Below, piece after piece: positions 18,886 to 30,299 of a stretch of 64,000 bases of DNA (position 1 is its first letter; each line of letters starts with the position of its first letter). Origin of the DNA: an uncultured Clostridiaceae bacterium (GTDB lineage Bacteria > Bacillota > Clostridia > Clostridiales > Clostridiaceae); the NCBI GenBank assembly GCA_946405135.1, contig CAMJGD010000003.1:163214-227213 (forward strand), written 5' to 3'. The notes beneath the pieces were generated by a model. That model was not told the origin of the DNA. It ran no database searches and was given only the letters and a program-made list of their open reading frames with translations. The position numbers and the translations under genes are program-made.

Positions 18886-21708
18886 ATGAAAGATAAAATC
18901 GTAATAAAAGGAGCAAAGGTTCACAACCTTAAAAATATAGATTTAGAAATACCAAGAGATAAATTAGTGGTTTTTACTGGACTGTCTGGTTCAGGAAAAT
19001 CCTCTCTTGCTTTTGATACTCTTTATGCTGAGGGTCAGAGAAGATATGTAGAGTCTCTATCTGCTTATGCAAGACAATTTTTAGGGCAGATGGATAAACC
19101 TGATGTGGAGTACATAGAGGGATTGTCACCTGCCATATCCATAGATCAGAAAACTACCAGCAGAAACCCGCGTTCTACTGTAGGAACAGTTACGGAAATA
19201 TACGATTATTTGAGATTGCTCTACGCTAGAATAGGGGTACCACACTGTCCAAAATGCGGAAAAGAAATAACTCAACAATCCATAGATCAAATGGTGGATA
19301 AAGTTATGGATATGCCTGAAAGGACTAAAATTCAGGTACTCGCACCCATTATAAGAGGAAGAAAAGGCACTCACGAAAAGATTATAGACAGCATAAAGAA
19401 AAATGGATTTGTAAGAGCCAAAATAGATGGAAATATGATAGAATTGACGGAAGAAGAAATTAAATTAGAAAAGAATATAAAACATACCATAGAAGCAGTG
19501 GTGGACAGGTTAGTAGTTAAAGAAGATATAAGGAGCAGACTTACAGATTCTATAGAAACTGCCTTAAAGCTTGCAGAAGGATTAGTTATCATTGATGTGA
19601 TAGGAGGAGAAGGAATTCTCTTTAGTGAAAAATTTGCTTGTGGAGATTGTGGTATAAGTATAGATGAATTAGCTCCTAGATTATTTTCCTTTAACTCACC
19701 CTTTGGAAAATGTGATCATTGCGATGGTTTGGGTACCCTACTTGAAATAGATGAAGATTTAGTTATACCTGATAGAAGCAAGAGCATTTTAGAAGGAGCT
19801 ATTGCTCCTTGGGGAGAAGGAAGGTTAAAGGAAGATTCCTGGACTTATAGTGTGCTTCAAGCATTAACTAAAAGATTAAAGTTTAGTTTAGATACACCTA
19901 TAAAAGACTTGCCAGAAAAAGTGGTTAATGTGTTGCTTTATGGTATGGATGGAGAGAAGCTTAAAGTACATTACAATAAAGAATTTTCCTCAGGAGAATT
20001 CAATCATAACTATGAAGGCATAATAAATTCATTAAAAAGAAGGTATATGGAAACTGGTTCCGATTATATAAAATCAGAAATAGAACAATATATGAGCAAT
20101 AATCCATGTCCTAAGTGTAAGGGAGCCAGGCTGAAACCTGAAGCTTTAGGGGTAACTGTAGGTGGAAAAAATATTAATGAATTTTGTAATATGCCTATAA
20201 GAGATGAATTAGATTTCATAAACTCCTTAGAGCTTTCAGAAAAAAATAAGATAATAAGCAATCAGATTTTAAAGGAAATCAGCAATAGATTGAAGTTTTT
20301 AATCGATGTAGGACTTGACTACCTTAACTTATCAAGAAATGCAGGTACTTTATCTGGCGGGGAGGCTCAAAGAATAAGGCTTGCCACTCAGATAGGTTCT
20401 AGCTTAATGGGGGTTTTGTATATTCTAGATGAGCCAAGTATAGGTCTTCATCAGAGAGATAATGATAAGCTGATAGCTACTTTAAAGCACTTGAGAGATT
20501 TGGGAAATACTCTCATAGTAGTTGAGCATGATGAAGATACCATGAGAGAGGCAGATTACATAGTTGATATAGGACCAGGAGCTGGTGAACATGGTGGAAA
20601 AGTAGTAGCAGCAGGAACTCTTGATGAAATTAAAAATTGTAAAGAATCCATAACTGGTCAGTATCTAATAGGAGCAAAAAAAATAGAAGTGCCTAGGGAA
20701 AGAAGAAAAGGTAATGGACAGTTTATAACTGTAAGAGGAGCAAAAGAAAATAACTTAAAAAATATTAATGTAGATATACCTTTAGGTACTCTTACATTGG
20801 TTACCGGTGTTTCAGGTTCTGGGAAGAGTACATTAGTAAATGAAATATTGTATAAAGGATTAAATAGAAAGATAAATAACTCCAAGGCTTATCCCGGTGC
20901 TCATAAAGATATATTAGGATATGAAAATATAGATAAAATAATAGATATAGATCAAAGCCCTATAGGAAGAACACCCAGATCAAATCCTGCTACTTATACT
21001 GGAGTTTTTGACATAATAAGAGAAGTATATGCTAACACACCAGAAGCAAAGATGAGAGGATATAAGCCGGGCAGATTCAGTTTTAATGTAAAGGGCGGAA
21101 GATGTGAAGCCTGCAGCGGAGATGGAATTATAAAGATAGAAATGCAATTCTTATCTGATGTTTATGTACCTTGTGAAGTGTGCAAGGGAAAAAGATACAA
21201 TAGAGAGACTTTAGAAGTGAAGTACAAAGGCAAAAATATAGATAATGTTTTAAATATGACTGTAGAAGAAGCCTTAGAATTTTTTGAAAATATTCCAAGA
21301 ATAAAAAATAAACTTCAAACCCTTTATGATGTGGGGTTAGGTTACATAAAATTAGGTCAGCCTTCCACACAGCTTTCTGGAGGAGAAGCTCAAAGAATAA
21401 AATTAGCCTATGAGTTATCTAAAAGAAGTACAGGAAAAACTTTATATATTCTCGATGAACCTACTACAGGACTTCATATAGATGATGTAAGTAGATTAGT
21501 ATTAATACTTCAAAGATTAGTGGAAGCAGGTAATACTGTGGTAGTCATTGAGCATAATCTTGATGTGATAAAATGTGCAGATTATATTATAGATTTAGGA
21601 CCTGAAGGCGGAGAAAAAGGAGGAACTATCGTATTTAAAGGTACTCCTGAAGAAGTAGCTAAAAACAAGAAATCTTATACAGGAAATTATTTAAAAAAAG
21701 TGTTATAA
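18886..21708 (+). CDS. uvrA: Excinuclease ABC subunit A
   Basis: 940 residues from the ATG at 18886, which has a GGAGGA site; an upstream in-frame ATG at 18859 lacks one. Two ABC cassettes: Walker [11 protein letters not shown] and GVSGSGKST, signature [12 protein letters not shown] and [12 protein letters not shown], Walker [10 protein letters not shown] and ILDEPTTGL. Zinc-binding cysteines occur in CPKCGKE, CDHCDG and CEACSGDG...CEVC. UvrA finds DNA lesions and loads UvrB. It lies 45 bp after uvrB, in the SOS-controlled operon, and is followed by an intrinsic terminator. Confidence 0.97.
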   Translation: MKDKIVIKGAKVHNLKNIDLEIPRDKLVVFTGLSGSGKSSLAFDTLYAEGQRRYVESLSAYARQFLGQMDKPDVEYIEGLSPAISIDQKTTSRNPRSTVGTVTEIYDYLRLLYARIGVPHCPKCGKEITQQSIDQMVDKVMDMPERTKIQVLAPIIRGRKGTHEKIIDSIKKNGFVRAKIDGNMIELTEEEIKLEKNIKHTIEAVVDRLVVKEDIRSRLTDSIETALKLAEGLVIIDVIGGEGILFSEKFACGDCGISIDELAPRLFSFNSPFGKCDHCDGLGTLLEIDEDLVIPDRSKSILEGAIAPWGEGRLKEDSWTYSVLQALTKRLKFSLDTPIKDLPEKVVNVLLYGMDGEKLKVHYNKEFSSGEFNHNYEGIINSLKRRYMETGSDYIKSEIEQYMSNNPCPKCKGARLKPEALGVTVGGKNINEFCNMPIRDELDFINSLELSEKNKIISNQILKEISNRLKFLIDVGLDYLNLSRNAGTLSGGEAQRIRLATQIGSSLMGVLYILDEPSIGLHQRDNDKLIATLKHLRDLGNTLIVVEHDEDTMREADYIVDIGPGAGEHGGKVVAAGTLDEIKNCKESITGQYLIGAKKIEVPRERRKGNGQFITVRGAKENNLKNINVDIPLGTLTLVTGVSGSGKSTLVNEILYKGLNRKINNSKAYPGAHKDILGYENIDKIIDIDQSPIGRTPRSNPATYTGVFDIIREVYANTPEAKMRGYKPGRFSFNVKGGRCEACSGDGIIKIEMQFLSDVYVPCEVCKGKRYNRETLEVKYKGKNIDNVLNMTVEEALEFFENIPRIKNKLQTLYDVGLGYIKLGQPSTQLSGGEAQRIKLAYELSKRSTGKTLYILDEPTTGLHIDDVSRLVLILQRLVEAGNTVVVIEHNLDVIKCADYIIDLGPEGGEKGGTIVFKGTPEEVAKNKKSYTGNYLKKVL

Positions 21709-21750
21709 TTTATTGGTGAATTAAATAGGATTGTAGAGGATAAAATTATT

Positions 21751-21788
21751 AAAAACCATGGTTCCATAAAGAGAATCATGGTTTTTTA
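21751..21788 (+). terminator. Intrinsic terminator after uvrA
   Basis: AAAAACCATGGTTC at 21751-21764 pairs with 21773-21786 (one G-U pair), followed by T residues. Confidence 0.88.
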
Positions 21789-21992
21789 GTGAAAGCTGAT
21801 TTTTAGGGGGTTAAAAGCTATTTTTATAAACAATATAAAAATAGCTGTAACTATTGATTTTCAATGTGTTTATTAACATAATATTCATATAAACATGGTA
21901 TAATAAATAAGGTATTTTTATCAATAAATATGTATATTACATAGCAGTATTTTATATGCTGCAGTTATATAATAATTTTAAGAGGTGAAGTT

Positions 21993-22427
21993 ATGGGATT
22001 CAATAAATTATTAGGAATCGTTTTTAGTATAATTTTTATAATTATTCTTTATGTAATAATTATTTATGCATTGAAAATAATGTCTAAGGATGTAAAAAAT
22101 GGAGGAAAGAAAAAAATATTAAAAAAATCTTTAGGACTTGAAGTCATAGATGCAGGAGAAAATACCAGTATGAAAAAAGGGTCTATAATACCTATAAGAG
22201 GAGTCATAACCCTAGGAAGAAAAGAAGATAATACCTTCATATTATCGGATCAATATGTGTCAGGATATCATGTTAAACTTTATGTTAAAAATGAAAATTA
22301 TATACTCCAAGATTTAAACAGTACTAATGGAACCATAGTAAATGGTGAAAGAATAAAAGATAAAGTTTATATACAACCAGGAGATGAAATCCAGATAGGA
22401 AGTTTATACTTTAAAGTAATAGGATAA
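21993..22427 (+). CDS. Membrane-anchored FHA-domain protein
   Basis: 144 residues: one membrane segment at about 8-28, a basic linker, and a forkhead-associated domain (about 60-144) with the phosphothreonine-binding residues in LGRKEDN, SGYHVKL and LNSTNGTIVNG. FHA domains bind phosphothreonine made by Ser/Thr kinases. Next to a RodA/FtsW protein and a penicillin-binding protein, it matches the FhaB-RodA-PbpA arrangement of actinobacteria and clostridia, suggesting it couples kinase signals to wall synthesis. AGAGGTG precedes the ATG. Confidence 0.88.
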   Translation: MGFNKLLGIVFSIIFIIILYVIIIYALKIMSKDVKNGGKKKILKKSLGLEVIDAGENTSMKKGSIIPIRGVITLGRKEDNTFILSDQYVSGYHVKLYVKNENYILQDLNSTNGTIVNGERIKDKVYIQPGDEIQIGSLYFKVIG

Positions 22428-22519
22428 TTTACAATAGGCTCCAAGGTTTATGACAAATTTATAAAGATATGGGACTCTATTGAAGGAATCTTAAATCATT
22501 CATAGAGAAGGTGTGTATT

Positions 22520-23719
22520 ATGGACAGTGTAAAAGATGAAAAGAGATTAATAAGATTAACTTATTTATTGTGTATAGCTTTTTTTGCAAATCTGGCTTTG
22601 ATAAAGCAGCCTATTGATAAGGGTGCTATTGTTATGGGACTTATCGTGTGCCTTTTAATAGGATATTCTTATTTTATTGTAAGAAAGTTTTTTTCAGATG
22701 GAGATAAATATATATTGATATTTTCATGTATATTATCTCTTATAGGTATAGTTACACTATATAGATTGAATACTTCTACTGCTATAAAACAGGTGGTATG
22801 GTTTACCCTAGGTATAGCAGGTTATATATTGATTGTGGTGCTTTTACCAGACCTTAAGACTTTTTCAAAATATAAATACTTATATATGGTAGGAACCCTT
22901 ATTTTTATGTCTATGGCTACACTTATAGGTATAGAATCTTATGGAGCAAAGAACTGGGTAAAGATAGGGCCTATAGGTTTCCAGCCTTCGGAATTTGGTA
23001 AGCTGTTTTTTACATTATATTTGGCTTCAAGCTTAAAAGATTATAAGAGCTTTAAAGATCTAATAGAGCCAGCCATAATAGTTATGGTTTCCTTAGGATT
23101 CATGGTGCTTCAGAAGGATTTAGGTTCTGCTCTTATATTTTTCGGAATTTCTGTTACCATGCTTTATATAGCTACTTCAAAGGTAAAATATGTATTTGCG
23201 AGCTTACTGTTATCTGGGGTAGGAGCTACAATTAGTTATAAGCTTTTCCCTCATATAAGAAAAAGGGTTATGATATGGAAAAACCTGTGGCAGTATGCCA
23301 ATAATGAAAGCTATCAGATAGTGCAGGGATTATATGCCATAGCTTCAGGAGGATTGTTCGGCTCTGGATTAGGGCTAGGACATCCGAATCTTGTAACTTT
23401 TGTAAGCTCAGATTTTATCTTTGTAGCCATATGTGAAGAAATGGGCATACTTATGGGACTTGGAGTTATAGTAATCTATTTCCTTTTGTTCTACAGATGT
23501 ATGAGAGCAGCTATTTATGTAGAAGACAAGTTTTCACAGCTTTTAACAGTGGGATACAGTGCTATGATAGCAAGCCAGGTATTGGTTATAATAGGAGGAA
23601 TAATGAATATAATTCCCCTAACAGGAATAACTCTTCCATTGATAAGCGCTGGCGGAAGTTCAATGCTTACTGCTTTTTTCGCTCTTGGTATCATACAAAA
23701 GGTATCTGAGGAGGGATAA
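22520..23719 (+). CDS. SEDS-family peptidoglycan glycosyltransferase (FtsW/RodA/SpoVE)
   Basis: 399 residues from the ATG at 22520, with GAGAAGG at good spacing; an upstream GTG at 22511 overlaps that site. About ten membrane segments. SEDS signatures include KNWVKIGPIGFQPSEFGK, GSALIFFGI, NESYQIVQGLYAIASGGLFGSGLGLG and the C-terminal TGITLPLISAGGSSM. SEDS proteins polymerise glycan strands from lipid II and work with a class B penicillin-binding protein, here the next gene 4 bases downstream. Whether it serves division, elongation or sporulation cannot be told from the sequence. Confidence 0.93.
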   Translation: MDSVKDEKRLIRLTYLLCIAFFANLALIKQPIDKGAIVMGLIVCLLIGYSYFIVRKFFSDGDKYILIFSCILSLIGIVTLYRLNTSTAIKQVVWFTLGIAGYILIVVLLPDLKTFSKYKYLYMVGTLIFMSMATLIGIESYGAKNWVKIGPIGFQPSEFGKLFFTLYLASSLKDYKSFKDLIEPAIIVMVSLGFMVLQKDLGSALIFFGISVTMLYIATSKVKYVFASLLLSGVGATISYKLFPHIRKRVMIWKNLWQYANNESYQIVQGLYAIASGGLFGSGLGLGHPNLVTFVSSDFIFVAICEEMGILMGLGVIVIYFLLFYRCMRAAIYVEDKFSQLLTVGYSAMIASQVLVIIGGIMNIIPLTGITLPLISAGGSSMLTAFFALGIIQKVSEEG

Positions 23720-23723
23720 AATA

Positions 23724-25196
23724 ATGCATAATGATATTTTAAATAATATAAAAAAAGTGCTGGTAGTATTTTTAATATGTTTTTTAGGTCTTATCACCTA
23801 TATTGCCTATTTTACAACTTTTAAGGCTCATGATATTGCAAATAAACCAGGAAATAAAAGGTTATGGGCTAAAAGAAATGAAGTTTTAAGAGGAACTATA
23901 TATGATAGGAATATGAAGGAACTGACTAAAAGTGAGAAAATAGATGCTTTCAGTCAAAATAGAGAATACCTAGGAGCAGAGCTTTTCTGCCATGCTTTAG
24001 GTTATGTGAATCCAACCTACGGTATAACAGGACTTGAGAATAAATATGATCAAGAGCTAATGAATAGCAATCATTTTACTCTAAATCCAAAGGAAGTGTG
24101 GAATGATATAAAGAGCTTTGATGTAAATAAACTGTTTGCCAAGGAAAAAGAAAAGGTTGGGAATGGACTGGTAACTACCTTAGATTATAATATACAAAAG
24201 GCAGCTTTTGATGCCTTAGGTGATGAGAAAGGTTCTATAGTAGCTTTAAATCCGAAAACCGGAGAGATATTAGCCATGATTTCAAAACCTGCTTATAATC
24301 CTAATAATTTAAGCGAGATATGGAAAACCATAAGTAAAGATGAAGAAAATGTTCCTCTTTTAAACAGAGCGGTATCAGGATTATATCCACCAGGTTCCAC
24401 ATTTAAGGTAATAACTACAGCTAGTGCTTTAGAAAATATTCCAGGAGTCACTCAAAGAACATTTAATGATACTGGGGTAATAGTATTTAATGCTAAGGAG
24501 TCTTTAAGTAATTTAAATGGCACTGTCTGGGGTAAGATAAATCTTCCAGATGCATTTAGACATTCTAGTAACTTTGTATTTGGAACTTTAGCCATGGAGC
24601 TTGGAAATGACAAATTAAAAGAAACTGCTGAAAAATTTTATTTTAATAAAAGTACTCCTTCAGATGGTATTGTTATAGATAAAAGTACTTTTCCAAAATT
24701 AAACAAAAATGAAATTGGAAGTATAGCTCAAAGCGGTATTGGACAGAGCAGCGTAGCTACCACACCTATTCAAATGGCTTTGGTATCTAGCACTATAGCT
24801 AATGGAGGTGTGATGATGGAGCCAAAATTGGTTAAGTCAGTAGTTACTCCTGAAAAGAATACTATAAAAAACATTTCACCAGAAACTATAGCAACAGTTA
24901 TACCTAAGGCAAATGCTGATATAATAAAAGACTATATGAGATCTGTAGTTAAGGGAGGTACTGGAGGACCTGGAGCCTTTGATGGAACTAATGCTTGTGG
25001 AAAGACTGGAACTGCAAGCCATAATGATAGAAATGGTAAAAAAGCAGAACCTCATTCTTGGTTCATAGGATTTGCACCTTATGAAGATCCGCAGATTGCA
25101 GTAGCAGTTATAGTTGAAGATGGAGGTGCTGGCGGTGGAAAGGCAGCAAAAGCAGCTGGAAAAGTGATGAAAGCAGCATTAAATTCTAAAAAATAG
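23724..25196 (+). CDS. Class B penicillin-binding protein (transpeptidase)
   Basis: 490 residues from the ATG at 23724 (GGAGGGA site); the upstream in-frame start overlaps the SEDS gene. One N-terminal membrane segment (about 12-32), a short dimerisation/pedestal region, then the transpeptidase domain with SxxK as STFK, SxN as SSN and KTG as GKTGTA. It cross-links peptidoglycan outside the membrane with the preceding SEDS polymerase. It is shorter than PBP2/FtsI of Gram-negatives (about 580-630) and closer to PbpA-type proteins of the FHA-RodA-PbpA cluster. Confidence 0.93.
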   Translation: MHNDILNNIKKVLVVFLICFLGLITYIAYFTTFKAHDIANKPGNKRLWAKRNEVLRGTIYDRNMKELTKSEKIDAFSQNREYLGAELFCHALGYVNPTYGITGLENKYDQELMNSNHFTLNPKEVWNDIKSFDVNKLFAKEKEKVGNGLVTTLDYNIQKAAFDALGDEKGSIVALNPKTGEILAMISKPAYNPNNLSEIWKTISKDEENVPLLNRAVSGLYPPGSTFKVITTASALENIPGVTQRTFNDTGVIVFNAKESLSNLNGTVWGKINLPDAFRHSSNFVFGTLAMELGNDKLKETAEKFYFNKSTPSDGIVIDKSTFPKLNKNEIGSIAQSGIGQSSVATTPIQMALVSSTIANGGVMMEPKLVKSVVTPEKNTIKNISPETIATVIPKANADIIKDYMRSVVKGGTGGPGAFDGTNACGKTGTASHNDRNGKKAEPHSWFIGFAPYEDPQIAVAVIVEDGGAGGGKAAKAAGKVMKAALNSKK

Positions 25197-25211
25197 AAGG
25201 GTGGCTATGGT

Positions 25212-27083
25212 ATGTTTGATTTTGAATATCAGTTAAAAATGCTACCTGAAAAACCAGGGGTTTATCTTATGAAAAATTCTCTAGGAGAAGTAATATATGT
25301 AGGTAAAGCCAAGATACTTAAAAATAGAGTCAGGCAGTATTTTCAGAATTCAAAAAATCACTCTGAAAAGGTAAGAGTGATGGTAAGTCATATAGCTGAA
25401 TTTGAATATATAATCACAGATTCAGAAATGGAAGCCCTTATATTAGAGTGTAATCTTATAAAAAAGTATAGACCTAGATATAATATCCTTTTAAAAGATG
25501 ATAAACATTATCCTTTTATCAAGATAACTACCAATGAAGATTTCCCAAGGGTATTTGTAACTAGAACTAAGGTAAAGGATGGAAACAAGTATTTTGGACC
25601 CTATACAGATGCTTCAGCAGTATATGAAACTTTAGAACTTATAAAAAAAGTATTTCCTATACGAAACTGCAAAAGAAATATAGCAGAAAATGGCACAAAA
25701 ACAAGACCTTGCTTAAATTACTATATAAATTTATGCAAGGCTCCTTGTGCTGGTTATATAAGCAAGGAAGAATACAAAAAAATAATAGATGATATCCTAG
25801 ATCTTCTCAGTGGTAAAAATCATACTATAGTGGAAGAGTTAAAAAGGTCTATGGAAGAAGCTTCAGAGAAGCTGGAATTTGAGAAGGCTGCAGGGTTAAG
25901 GGATAAAATAAATGCAGTGGAAACTATAATGGAAAAGCAGAAAATATTTATGGATAATTTTGAAGATGAAGACTTTATAAATATGTATAGTGATGAAAAA
26001 GATACCTGTGTGCAAGTATTCTTTTTACGAGAGGGAAAAATCATAGGAAGAGAACATTTCATGCTTGAAAATACAGCCTTTGAACCTAAAGAAGAAGTTT
26101 TATCTGAATTTGTAAAAAGCTTTTATAGCGGGGCAGCGGTTGTACCTAAAAATATATATATTCCTTGTATTTTAGATGGAGAACTTATTGAACAATGGCT
26201 CACCATGAAAAGAGGTTCTAAAGTGTGGCTTAAGGTTCCTAAAAAGGGAGATAAAAAAAATTTACTTGATATGGTAGAAAAAAATGCTAAGATGACTTTA
26301 GAACAATTTAAGCTTAAGCTCTTAAGAGATAAAGAAATACATAAAATAGCTTTAGAGGAATTGGCAGAATTATTAAATTTAGATGATTTGCCTTATAGAA
26401 TAGAAGCTTATGATATATCTAATATTCAGGGAGTAGATTCAGTAGGAAGCATGATTGTTTTTGAATCCGGTAAGCCTAAAAATAGCGATTATAGAAGATT
26501 TAAAATAAATACTGTAAAAGGTGCCAATGACTATGACAGTATGCGAGAGATATTAGAAAGAAGATTTAGTCATGGCTTGGAAGAGATAAAGAAAATACAG
26601 GAAAGAAATTTAGAATTTAGTATGGGAAAATTTTCAGTTTTTCCGGACTTAATACTTATGGATGGCGGAAAAGGCCAGGTAAATGTGGCATTAGAAGTGC
26701 TTAAATCATTTAATATAGATATTCCAGTTTGCGGAATGGTAAAAGATTACAAACATCAAACTAGAGGCATAATATATAATAATATGGAACTGCCTGTAAG
26801 AGAAGATTCAAATGTGATGCAGCTTGTAACTAGAATACAGGATGAGGTCCATAGGTTTGCCATAACCTATCACAGAAGCTTAAGAAATAAGAGAGTACTT
26901 CATTCTGTACTTGAAGATATTCCTAATATAGGAGAAAAGAGAAGAAAAGAACTGCTTAAAAAATTTGGAAGCATAGAAAATATAAAAAAGGCTACTATGG
27001 AGGATCTTTTAGACACTCCTTCCATAGATAGAAAAGCTGCAGAAAGTGTACAACAATATTTTAAACAGGAGGAAAACAGATGA
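25212..27083 (+). CDS. uvrC: Excinuclease ABC subunit C
   Basis: 623 residues. N-terminal GIY-YIG nuclease ([20 protein letters not shown]) cuts 3' of the lesion; cysteine cluster NCKRN...[15 protein letters not shown] follows; a UVR motif near 205-235; C-terminal RNase H-like domain ([24 protein letters not shown]) cuts 5'; a helix-hairpin-helix pair ends the protein. It completes the UvrABC set of the window but lies in a different transcript from uvrBA, after the PBP gene, and no LexA box is seen just before it. The next gene overlaps its stop by 4 bases. Confidence 0.97.
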   Translation: MFDFEYQLKMLPEKPGVYLMKNSLGEVIYVGKAKILKNRVRQYFQNSKNHSEKVRVMVSHIAEFEYIITDSEMEALILECNLIKKYRPRYNILLKDDKHYPFIKITTNEDFPRVFVTRTKVKDGNKYFGPYTDASAVYETLELIKKVFPIRNCKRNIAENGTKTRPCLNYYINLCKAPCAGYISKEEYKKIIDDILDLLSGKNHTIVEELKRSMEEASEKLEFEKAAGLRDKINAVETIMEKQKIFMDNFEDEDFINMYSDEKDTCVQVFFLREGKIIGREHFMLENTAFEPKEEVLSEFVKSFYSGAAVVPKNIYIPCILDGELIEQWLTMKRGSKVWLKVPKKGDKKNLLDMVEKNAKMTLEQFKLKLLRDKEIHKIALEELAELLNLDDLPYRIEAYDISNIQGVDSVGSMIVFESGKPKNSDYRRFKINTVKGANDYDSMREILERRFSHGLEEIKKIQERNLEFSMGKFSVFPDLILMDGGKGQVNVALEVLKSFNIDIPVCGMVKDYKHQTRGIIYNNMELPVREDSNVMQLVTRIQDEVHRFAITYHRSLRNKRVLHSVLEDIPNIGEKRRKELLKKFGSIENIKKATMEDLLDTPSIDRKAAESVQQYFKQEENR

Positions 27084-27814
27084 AGTATGAATTAGACACA
27101 CATACCCATACTATTGTAAGTGGTCATGCTTACAGTACTATTTTAGAGAATATAAAATGGGCAGAGGAGAAGGGTATGAAATTATTAGCTACTACAGACC
27201 ATGGTCCTGCTATGCCTGGAGGACCTCATCTATTTTATTTTGGTAACCTTAAAGTACTGCCAAGAGAAATAAATGGTGTAATGCATTTAAGAGGTTGTGA
27301 AGCTAATATAATTGATTTTTATGGGAATATTGATATTACTGAAAAATTGCTTAAAGAAAGGCTTGATATAGTTATAGCAAGCTTACATGATGTATGTATA
27401 AAGCCTGGTAGTAAAAAGCAGAATACAGAAGCTTTTCTTAAAGTAATGGATAATCCTTATATAGATATAATAGGTCATGCTGGTAATCCTGCTTTTCCTA
27501 TCGATGCAGAGACTCTAGTAAGAAAAGCAAAAGAAAAAAACAAGCTTATAGAAATCAATAATGGTTCTTTCAATTCAAGACCTGGTTGTATAGAAAATTG
27601 CACTAAAATAGCCAAGTTGTGTAAAGAGTATGAGGTTCAGGTAGTTTTAGGAAGTGATGCTCATATATATAGTCAGATAGGAATGTTTACCAAAGCTGAA
27701 CAGGTATTAAAAGCTGTAAACATGCCTGAGAACCTAGTAGTTAACACTGAAAAGAGCAAGTTAATTAAATATTTAAAAAACAAAGGTAAGCTTGTGGATA
27801 TAAATCTTGATTAA
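27080..27814 (+). CDS. PHP-domain phosphoesterase (YcdX-like)
   Basis: 244 residues, full length for YcdX-type PHP proteins. Metal-binding residues: [13 protein letters not shown] near the start, [32 protein letters not shown] and GSDAH. These should bind three metals and hydrolyse phosphate esters; the physiological substrate of the family is not settled. The gene overlaps uvrC by 4 bases (ATGA) and is probably co-translated. Confidence 0.9.
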   Translation: MKYELDTHTHTIVSGHAYSTILENIKWAEEKGMKLLATTDHGPAMPGGPHLFYFGNLKVLPREINGVMHLRGCEANIIDFYGNIDITEKLLKERLDIVIASLHDVCIKPGSKKQNTEAFLKVMDNPYIDIIGHAGNPAFPIDAETLVRKAKEKNKLIEINNGSFNSRPGCIENCTKIAKLCKEYEVQVVLGSDAHIYSQIGMFTKAEQVLKAVNMPENLVVNTEKSKLIKYLKNKGKLVDINLD

Positions 27815-27911
27815 ACACCACGTTGTAATTTATACTATAATTATAGTAAAATAATAGGTACAAACTAAATAAAAGTTTATATATCAATTTATTAGTTCAA
27901 GGAGAAATAGA

Positions 27912-28826
27912 ATGAATCAGTACAACAATTTAGTCCCAAGGTTAAGAGAGTTTTTAGATGAAGAAGATATTTATTTGAATGAGCCTATGAAAAATCATAC
28001 CTATTTTAGAATAGGTGGCCCTGCAGATATACTTGTAACACCAAAGACTGTAAAGCAGGTTGAAGAATCTATAAGATTTTGTAAAGATAATAGTGTTCCA
28101 TATTATATTGTAGGAAATGGCTCAAATTTATTGGTTAAAGACGGCGGATTTAGAGGAATAATTGTTAAATTATGCAAACTTAATGAGATAAGGGTTGAAG
28201 GAAATAATATAATAGCTATGAGTGGCGCAAAACTAAGTGATGTATCTAATTCAGCTTTAGAAAACAGTTTAACAGGCTTTGAATTTGCCTGCGGTATTCC
28301 AGGAAGTATTGGTGGAGCGGTTACTATGAATGCAGGAGCCTATGATGGAGAAATGGTAAATGTTATAGAAAATGCTCTTGTAATAGATAGAGATTGTAAT
28401 ATAAAACTTATGAACAATGCTGAACTGGAGCTTGGATACAGAACTAGTGCTGTAATGAAGCATTCTTATATAGTACTTCAAGTAACATTGAAGCTAAATC
28501 TTGGAGAGTATGGTAAAATAAAAGCAAAGATAGAAGATCTAACAAGAAGAAGAGAAGAAAAGCAGCCTTTAGAATATCCTTCTGCAGGAAGTACATTTAA
28601 AAGACCAATAGGCAATTTTGCAGGAAAGCTTATACAGGATTCTGGCTTAAAGGGTGTAAGTGTAGGGGGAGCTGCAGTATCAGAAAAACATTCCGGATTT
28701 ATAATAAATAAAAACAATGCTACAGCTAAAGATATATTAGCGCTTATAGAACTGGTTCAAAAAACTGTAATGGAAAGTTTTAATGTAGACCTTCATCCTG
28801 AAATAAGAATAATAGGGGAAGATTAG
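27912..28826 (+). CDS. murB: UDP-N-acetylenolpyruvoylglucosamine reductase
   Basis: 304 residues, type IIb MurB. FAD-binding segments [19 protein letters not shown] and [21 protein letters not shown], the catalytic Ser context [11 protein letters not shown], and Glu near the C-terminus (HPEIRIIGE). It reduces enolpyruvyl-UDP-GlcNAc to UDP-MurNAc with NADPH, the second committed step of peptidoglycan precursor synthesis. Preceded by AAGGAG. An intrinsic terminator follows. Confidence 0.96.
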   Translation: MNQYNNLVPRLREFLDEEDIYLNEPMKNHTYFRIGGPADILVTPKTVKQVEESIRFCKDNSVPYYIVGNGSNLLVKDGGFRGIIVKLCKLNEIRVEGNNIIAMSGAKLSDVSNSALENSLTGFEFACGIPGSIGGAVTMNAGAYDGEMVNVIENALVIDRDCNIKLMNNAELELGYRTSAVMKHSYIVLQVTLKLNLGEYGKIKAKIEDLTRRREEKQPLEYPSAGSTFKRPIGNFAGKLIQDSGLKGVSVGGAAVSEKHSGFIINKNNATAKDILALIELVQKTVMESFNVDLHPEIRIIGED

Positions 28827-28841
28827 TATACAACCTATTGG

Positions 28842-28887
28842 GTCACCTGATTTTTATCATAATCAGGTGACGGTCTAAATTTTTTTA
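28842..28887 (+). terminator. Intrinsic terminator after murB
   Basis: GTCACCTGATT at 28842-28852 pairs perfectly with 28861-28871; a T-run follows at 28880-28886, slightly offset from the stem. Confidence 0.75.
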
Positions 28888-28934
28888 AAGTTCATTGTAA
28901 ATGATTACATAGGCTTTAATCATTAATACATAAC

Positions 28935-28972
28935 TAAGAATTTTTTAGATTTAAGAAAAAATTCTTAAATCT
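28935..28972 (+). promoter_or_regulatory. Overlapping mutually exclusive inverted repeats upstream of the aminotransferase gene
   Basis: 28935-28946 pairs perfectly with 28956-28967 (12 bp), while 28947-28957 pairs perfectly with 28962-28972 (11 bp). The two stems share bases and cannot both form. TATAAT at 28984-28989 lies just downstream, so the repeats may be an operator over the -35 region rather than an RNA switch. Confidence 0.5.
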
Positions 28973-29032
28973 ATAAAATAAAATATAATCAAGGGGGTGA
29001 ATACCGTTCTATTATTAATAGGACGGGACACT

Positions 29033-30118
29033 ATGGGGTACTCAATAAGACAAGAAGTGCTAAATATTGAAAAATATGTAGCAGGCAAACCAATAAGTGA
29101 GGTAAAAAGAGAATTAGGATTAGAAGAAGTTATAAAATTAGCTTCTAATGAAAATCCCTTAGGATGTTCTCCAAAAGTTAAGGAAGTATTAAAAAATGCT
29201 TTAGAGGAAACAGCTTTATATCCTGATTCCTCCAATTATGAATTAAAGAATGCTATAGCTAAAGATCTAGGAGTGAAAGCTGACCAGGTTTTCTGCGGAG
29301 CAGGTTCAGATTCTCTTATAAAAGTTTTATGCAGCGCTCTTTTGAATGCGGGAGAAGAATCTATAATGGCAGAAGTTACATTCCCAAGGTATGAGGCTAA
29401 TACAAAGCTTATGGGAGCAAAAGCAGTTAAAGTTCCTTTAAAGGACAATGGACTAGATATCGAAGCTATGGTAGATGCTATTACAGAAAAAACAAAGATA
29501 ATATGGTTCTGTAATCCTAATAATCCTACAGGTAATATGTTTACCGGAAAAGAATTTGAAAAAGTTTTATCTAGAATTCCTGACAGTGTAATCATAGTTA
29601 TGGATGAAGCTTATATAGAATATGTGACAGATAGTGATTTCCCAAATTCTTTAGAATTATTAAAAAATCATCCTAATATGATAGTGCTAAGAACTTTCTC
29701 AAAAGCTTATGGACTAGCAGCCTTAAGATGCGGCTATGGAATTGCCCATGAAGACTTAGTTCAATACTTAAATAGAGTTATAAATCCTTTTGATGTAAAC
29801 TTATATGCTCAAAAAGCTGCTATTGCAGCTTTAGAGGACAAGGATTTCTTAAAGCTTGTGCATGAAACCAATAAAGAGCAGAAAGAATATTTGTATAAAG
29901 AATTTGACAAATTAGGTCTTAATTATGTAAAGACCAATGCTAACTTTATCATGGTAGGCTTAAATAGAGATGATAAACCGATATTTGATGAATTATTGCG
30001 TAAAGGGATAATAATAAGACCAGGATTTTTGTTAGGAATGCCAGGATGGCTTAGAATAACTATTGGCACAGAAAAGCAAAATAAAAAGCTTATAGAGGCT
30101 TTAAAAGATATATTATAA
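29033..30118 (+). CDS. hisC: Histidinol-phosphate aminotransferase (HisC-like)
   Basis: 361 residues from the ATG at 29033; a GTG at 28997 abuts its own ribosome site and gives an atypical N-terminus, while MGYSIRQEVLNIEKYVAGKP fits HisC. PLP-dependent class I/II fold: ASNENPLG, NPNNPTGN, DEAYIEY and the PLP lysine in RTFSKAYGLAALRCGYG. It transfers an amino group between histidinol phosphate and glutamate, and many homologs also act on aromatic amino acids. No other his genes are nearby, so an aromatic or cobalamin-related role cannot be excluded. A terminator follows. Confidence 0.85.
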   Translation: MGYSIRQEVLNIEKYVAGKPISEVKRELGLEEVIKLASNENPLGCSPKVKEVLKNALEETALYPDSSNYELKNAIAKDLGVKADQVFCGAGSDSLIKVLCSALLNAGEESIMAEVTFPRYEANTKLMGAKAVKVPLKDNGLDIEAMVDAITEKTKIIWFCNPNNPTGNMFTGKEFEKVLSRIPDSVIIVMDEAYIEYVTDSDFPNSLELLKNHPNMIVLRTFSKAYGLAALRCGYGIAHEDLVQYLNRVINPFDVNLYAQKAAIAALEDKDFLKLVHETNKEQKEYLYKEFDKLGLNYVKTNANFIMVGLNRDDKPIFDELLRKGIIIRPGFLLGMPGWLRITIGTEKQNKKLIEALKDIL

Positions 30119-30129
30119 AATAAGTATAT

Positions 30130-30164
30130 GGCATGATGAAAATAATATTCATCATGCCAATTTT
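30130..30164 (+). terminator. Intrinsic terminator after the aminotransferase gene
   Basis: GGCATGATGAA at 30130-30140 pairs perfectly with 30148-30158, followed by AATTTTC. Confidence 0.8.
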
Positions 30165-30299
30165 CATGTGAAAGCTAATATTCATTGTTATATTTATATG
30201 TGATATAATAAATGGAGATGATAATACTACTGCAGAAATTATTGTAAAATGTGGAGTGATGATCTAAGTTATTGAAAAAATTTCAAGGAGGTTTAAGCT

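Noticed and set aside
28997..29032. GTG start for the hisC-like gene at 28997
   Set aside because: The GTG overlaps its own ribosome-site-like sequence and the added 12 residues are unlike other HisC proteins.
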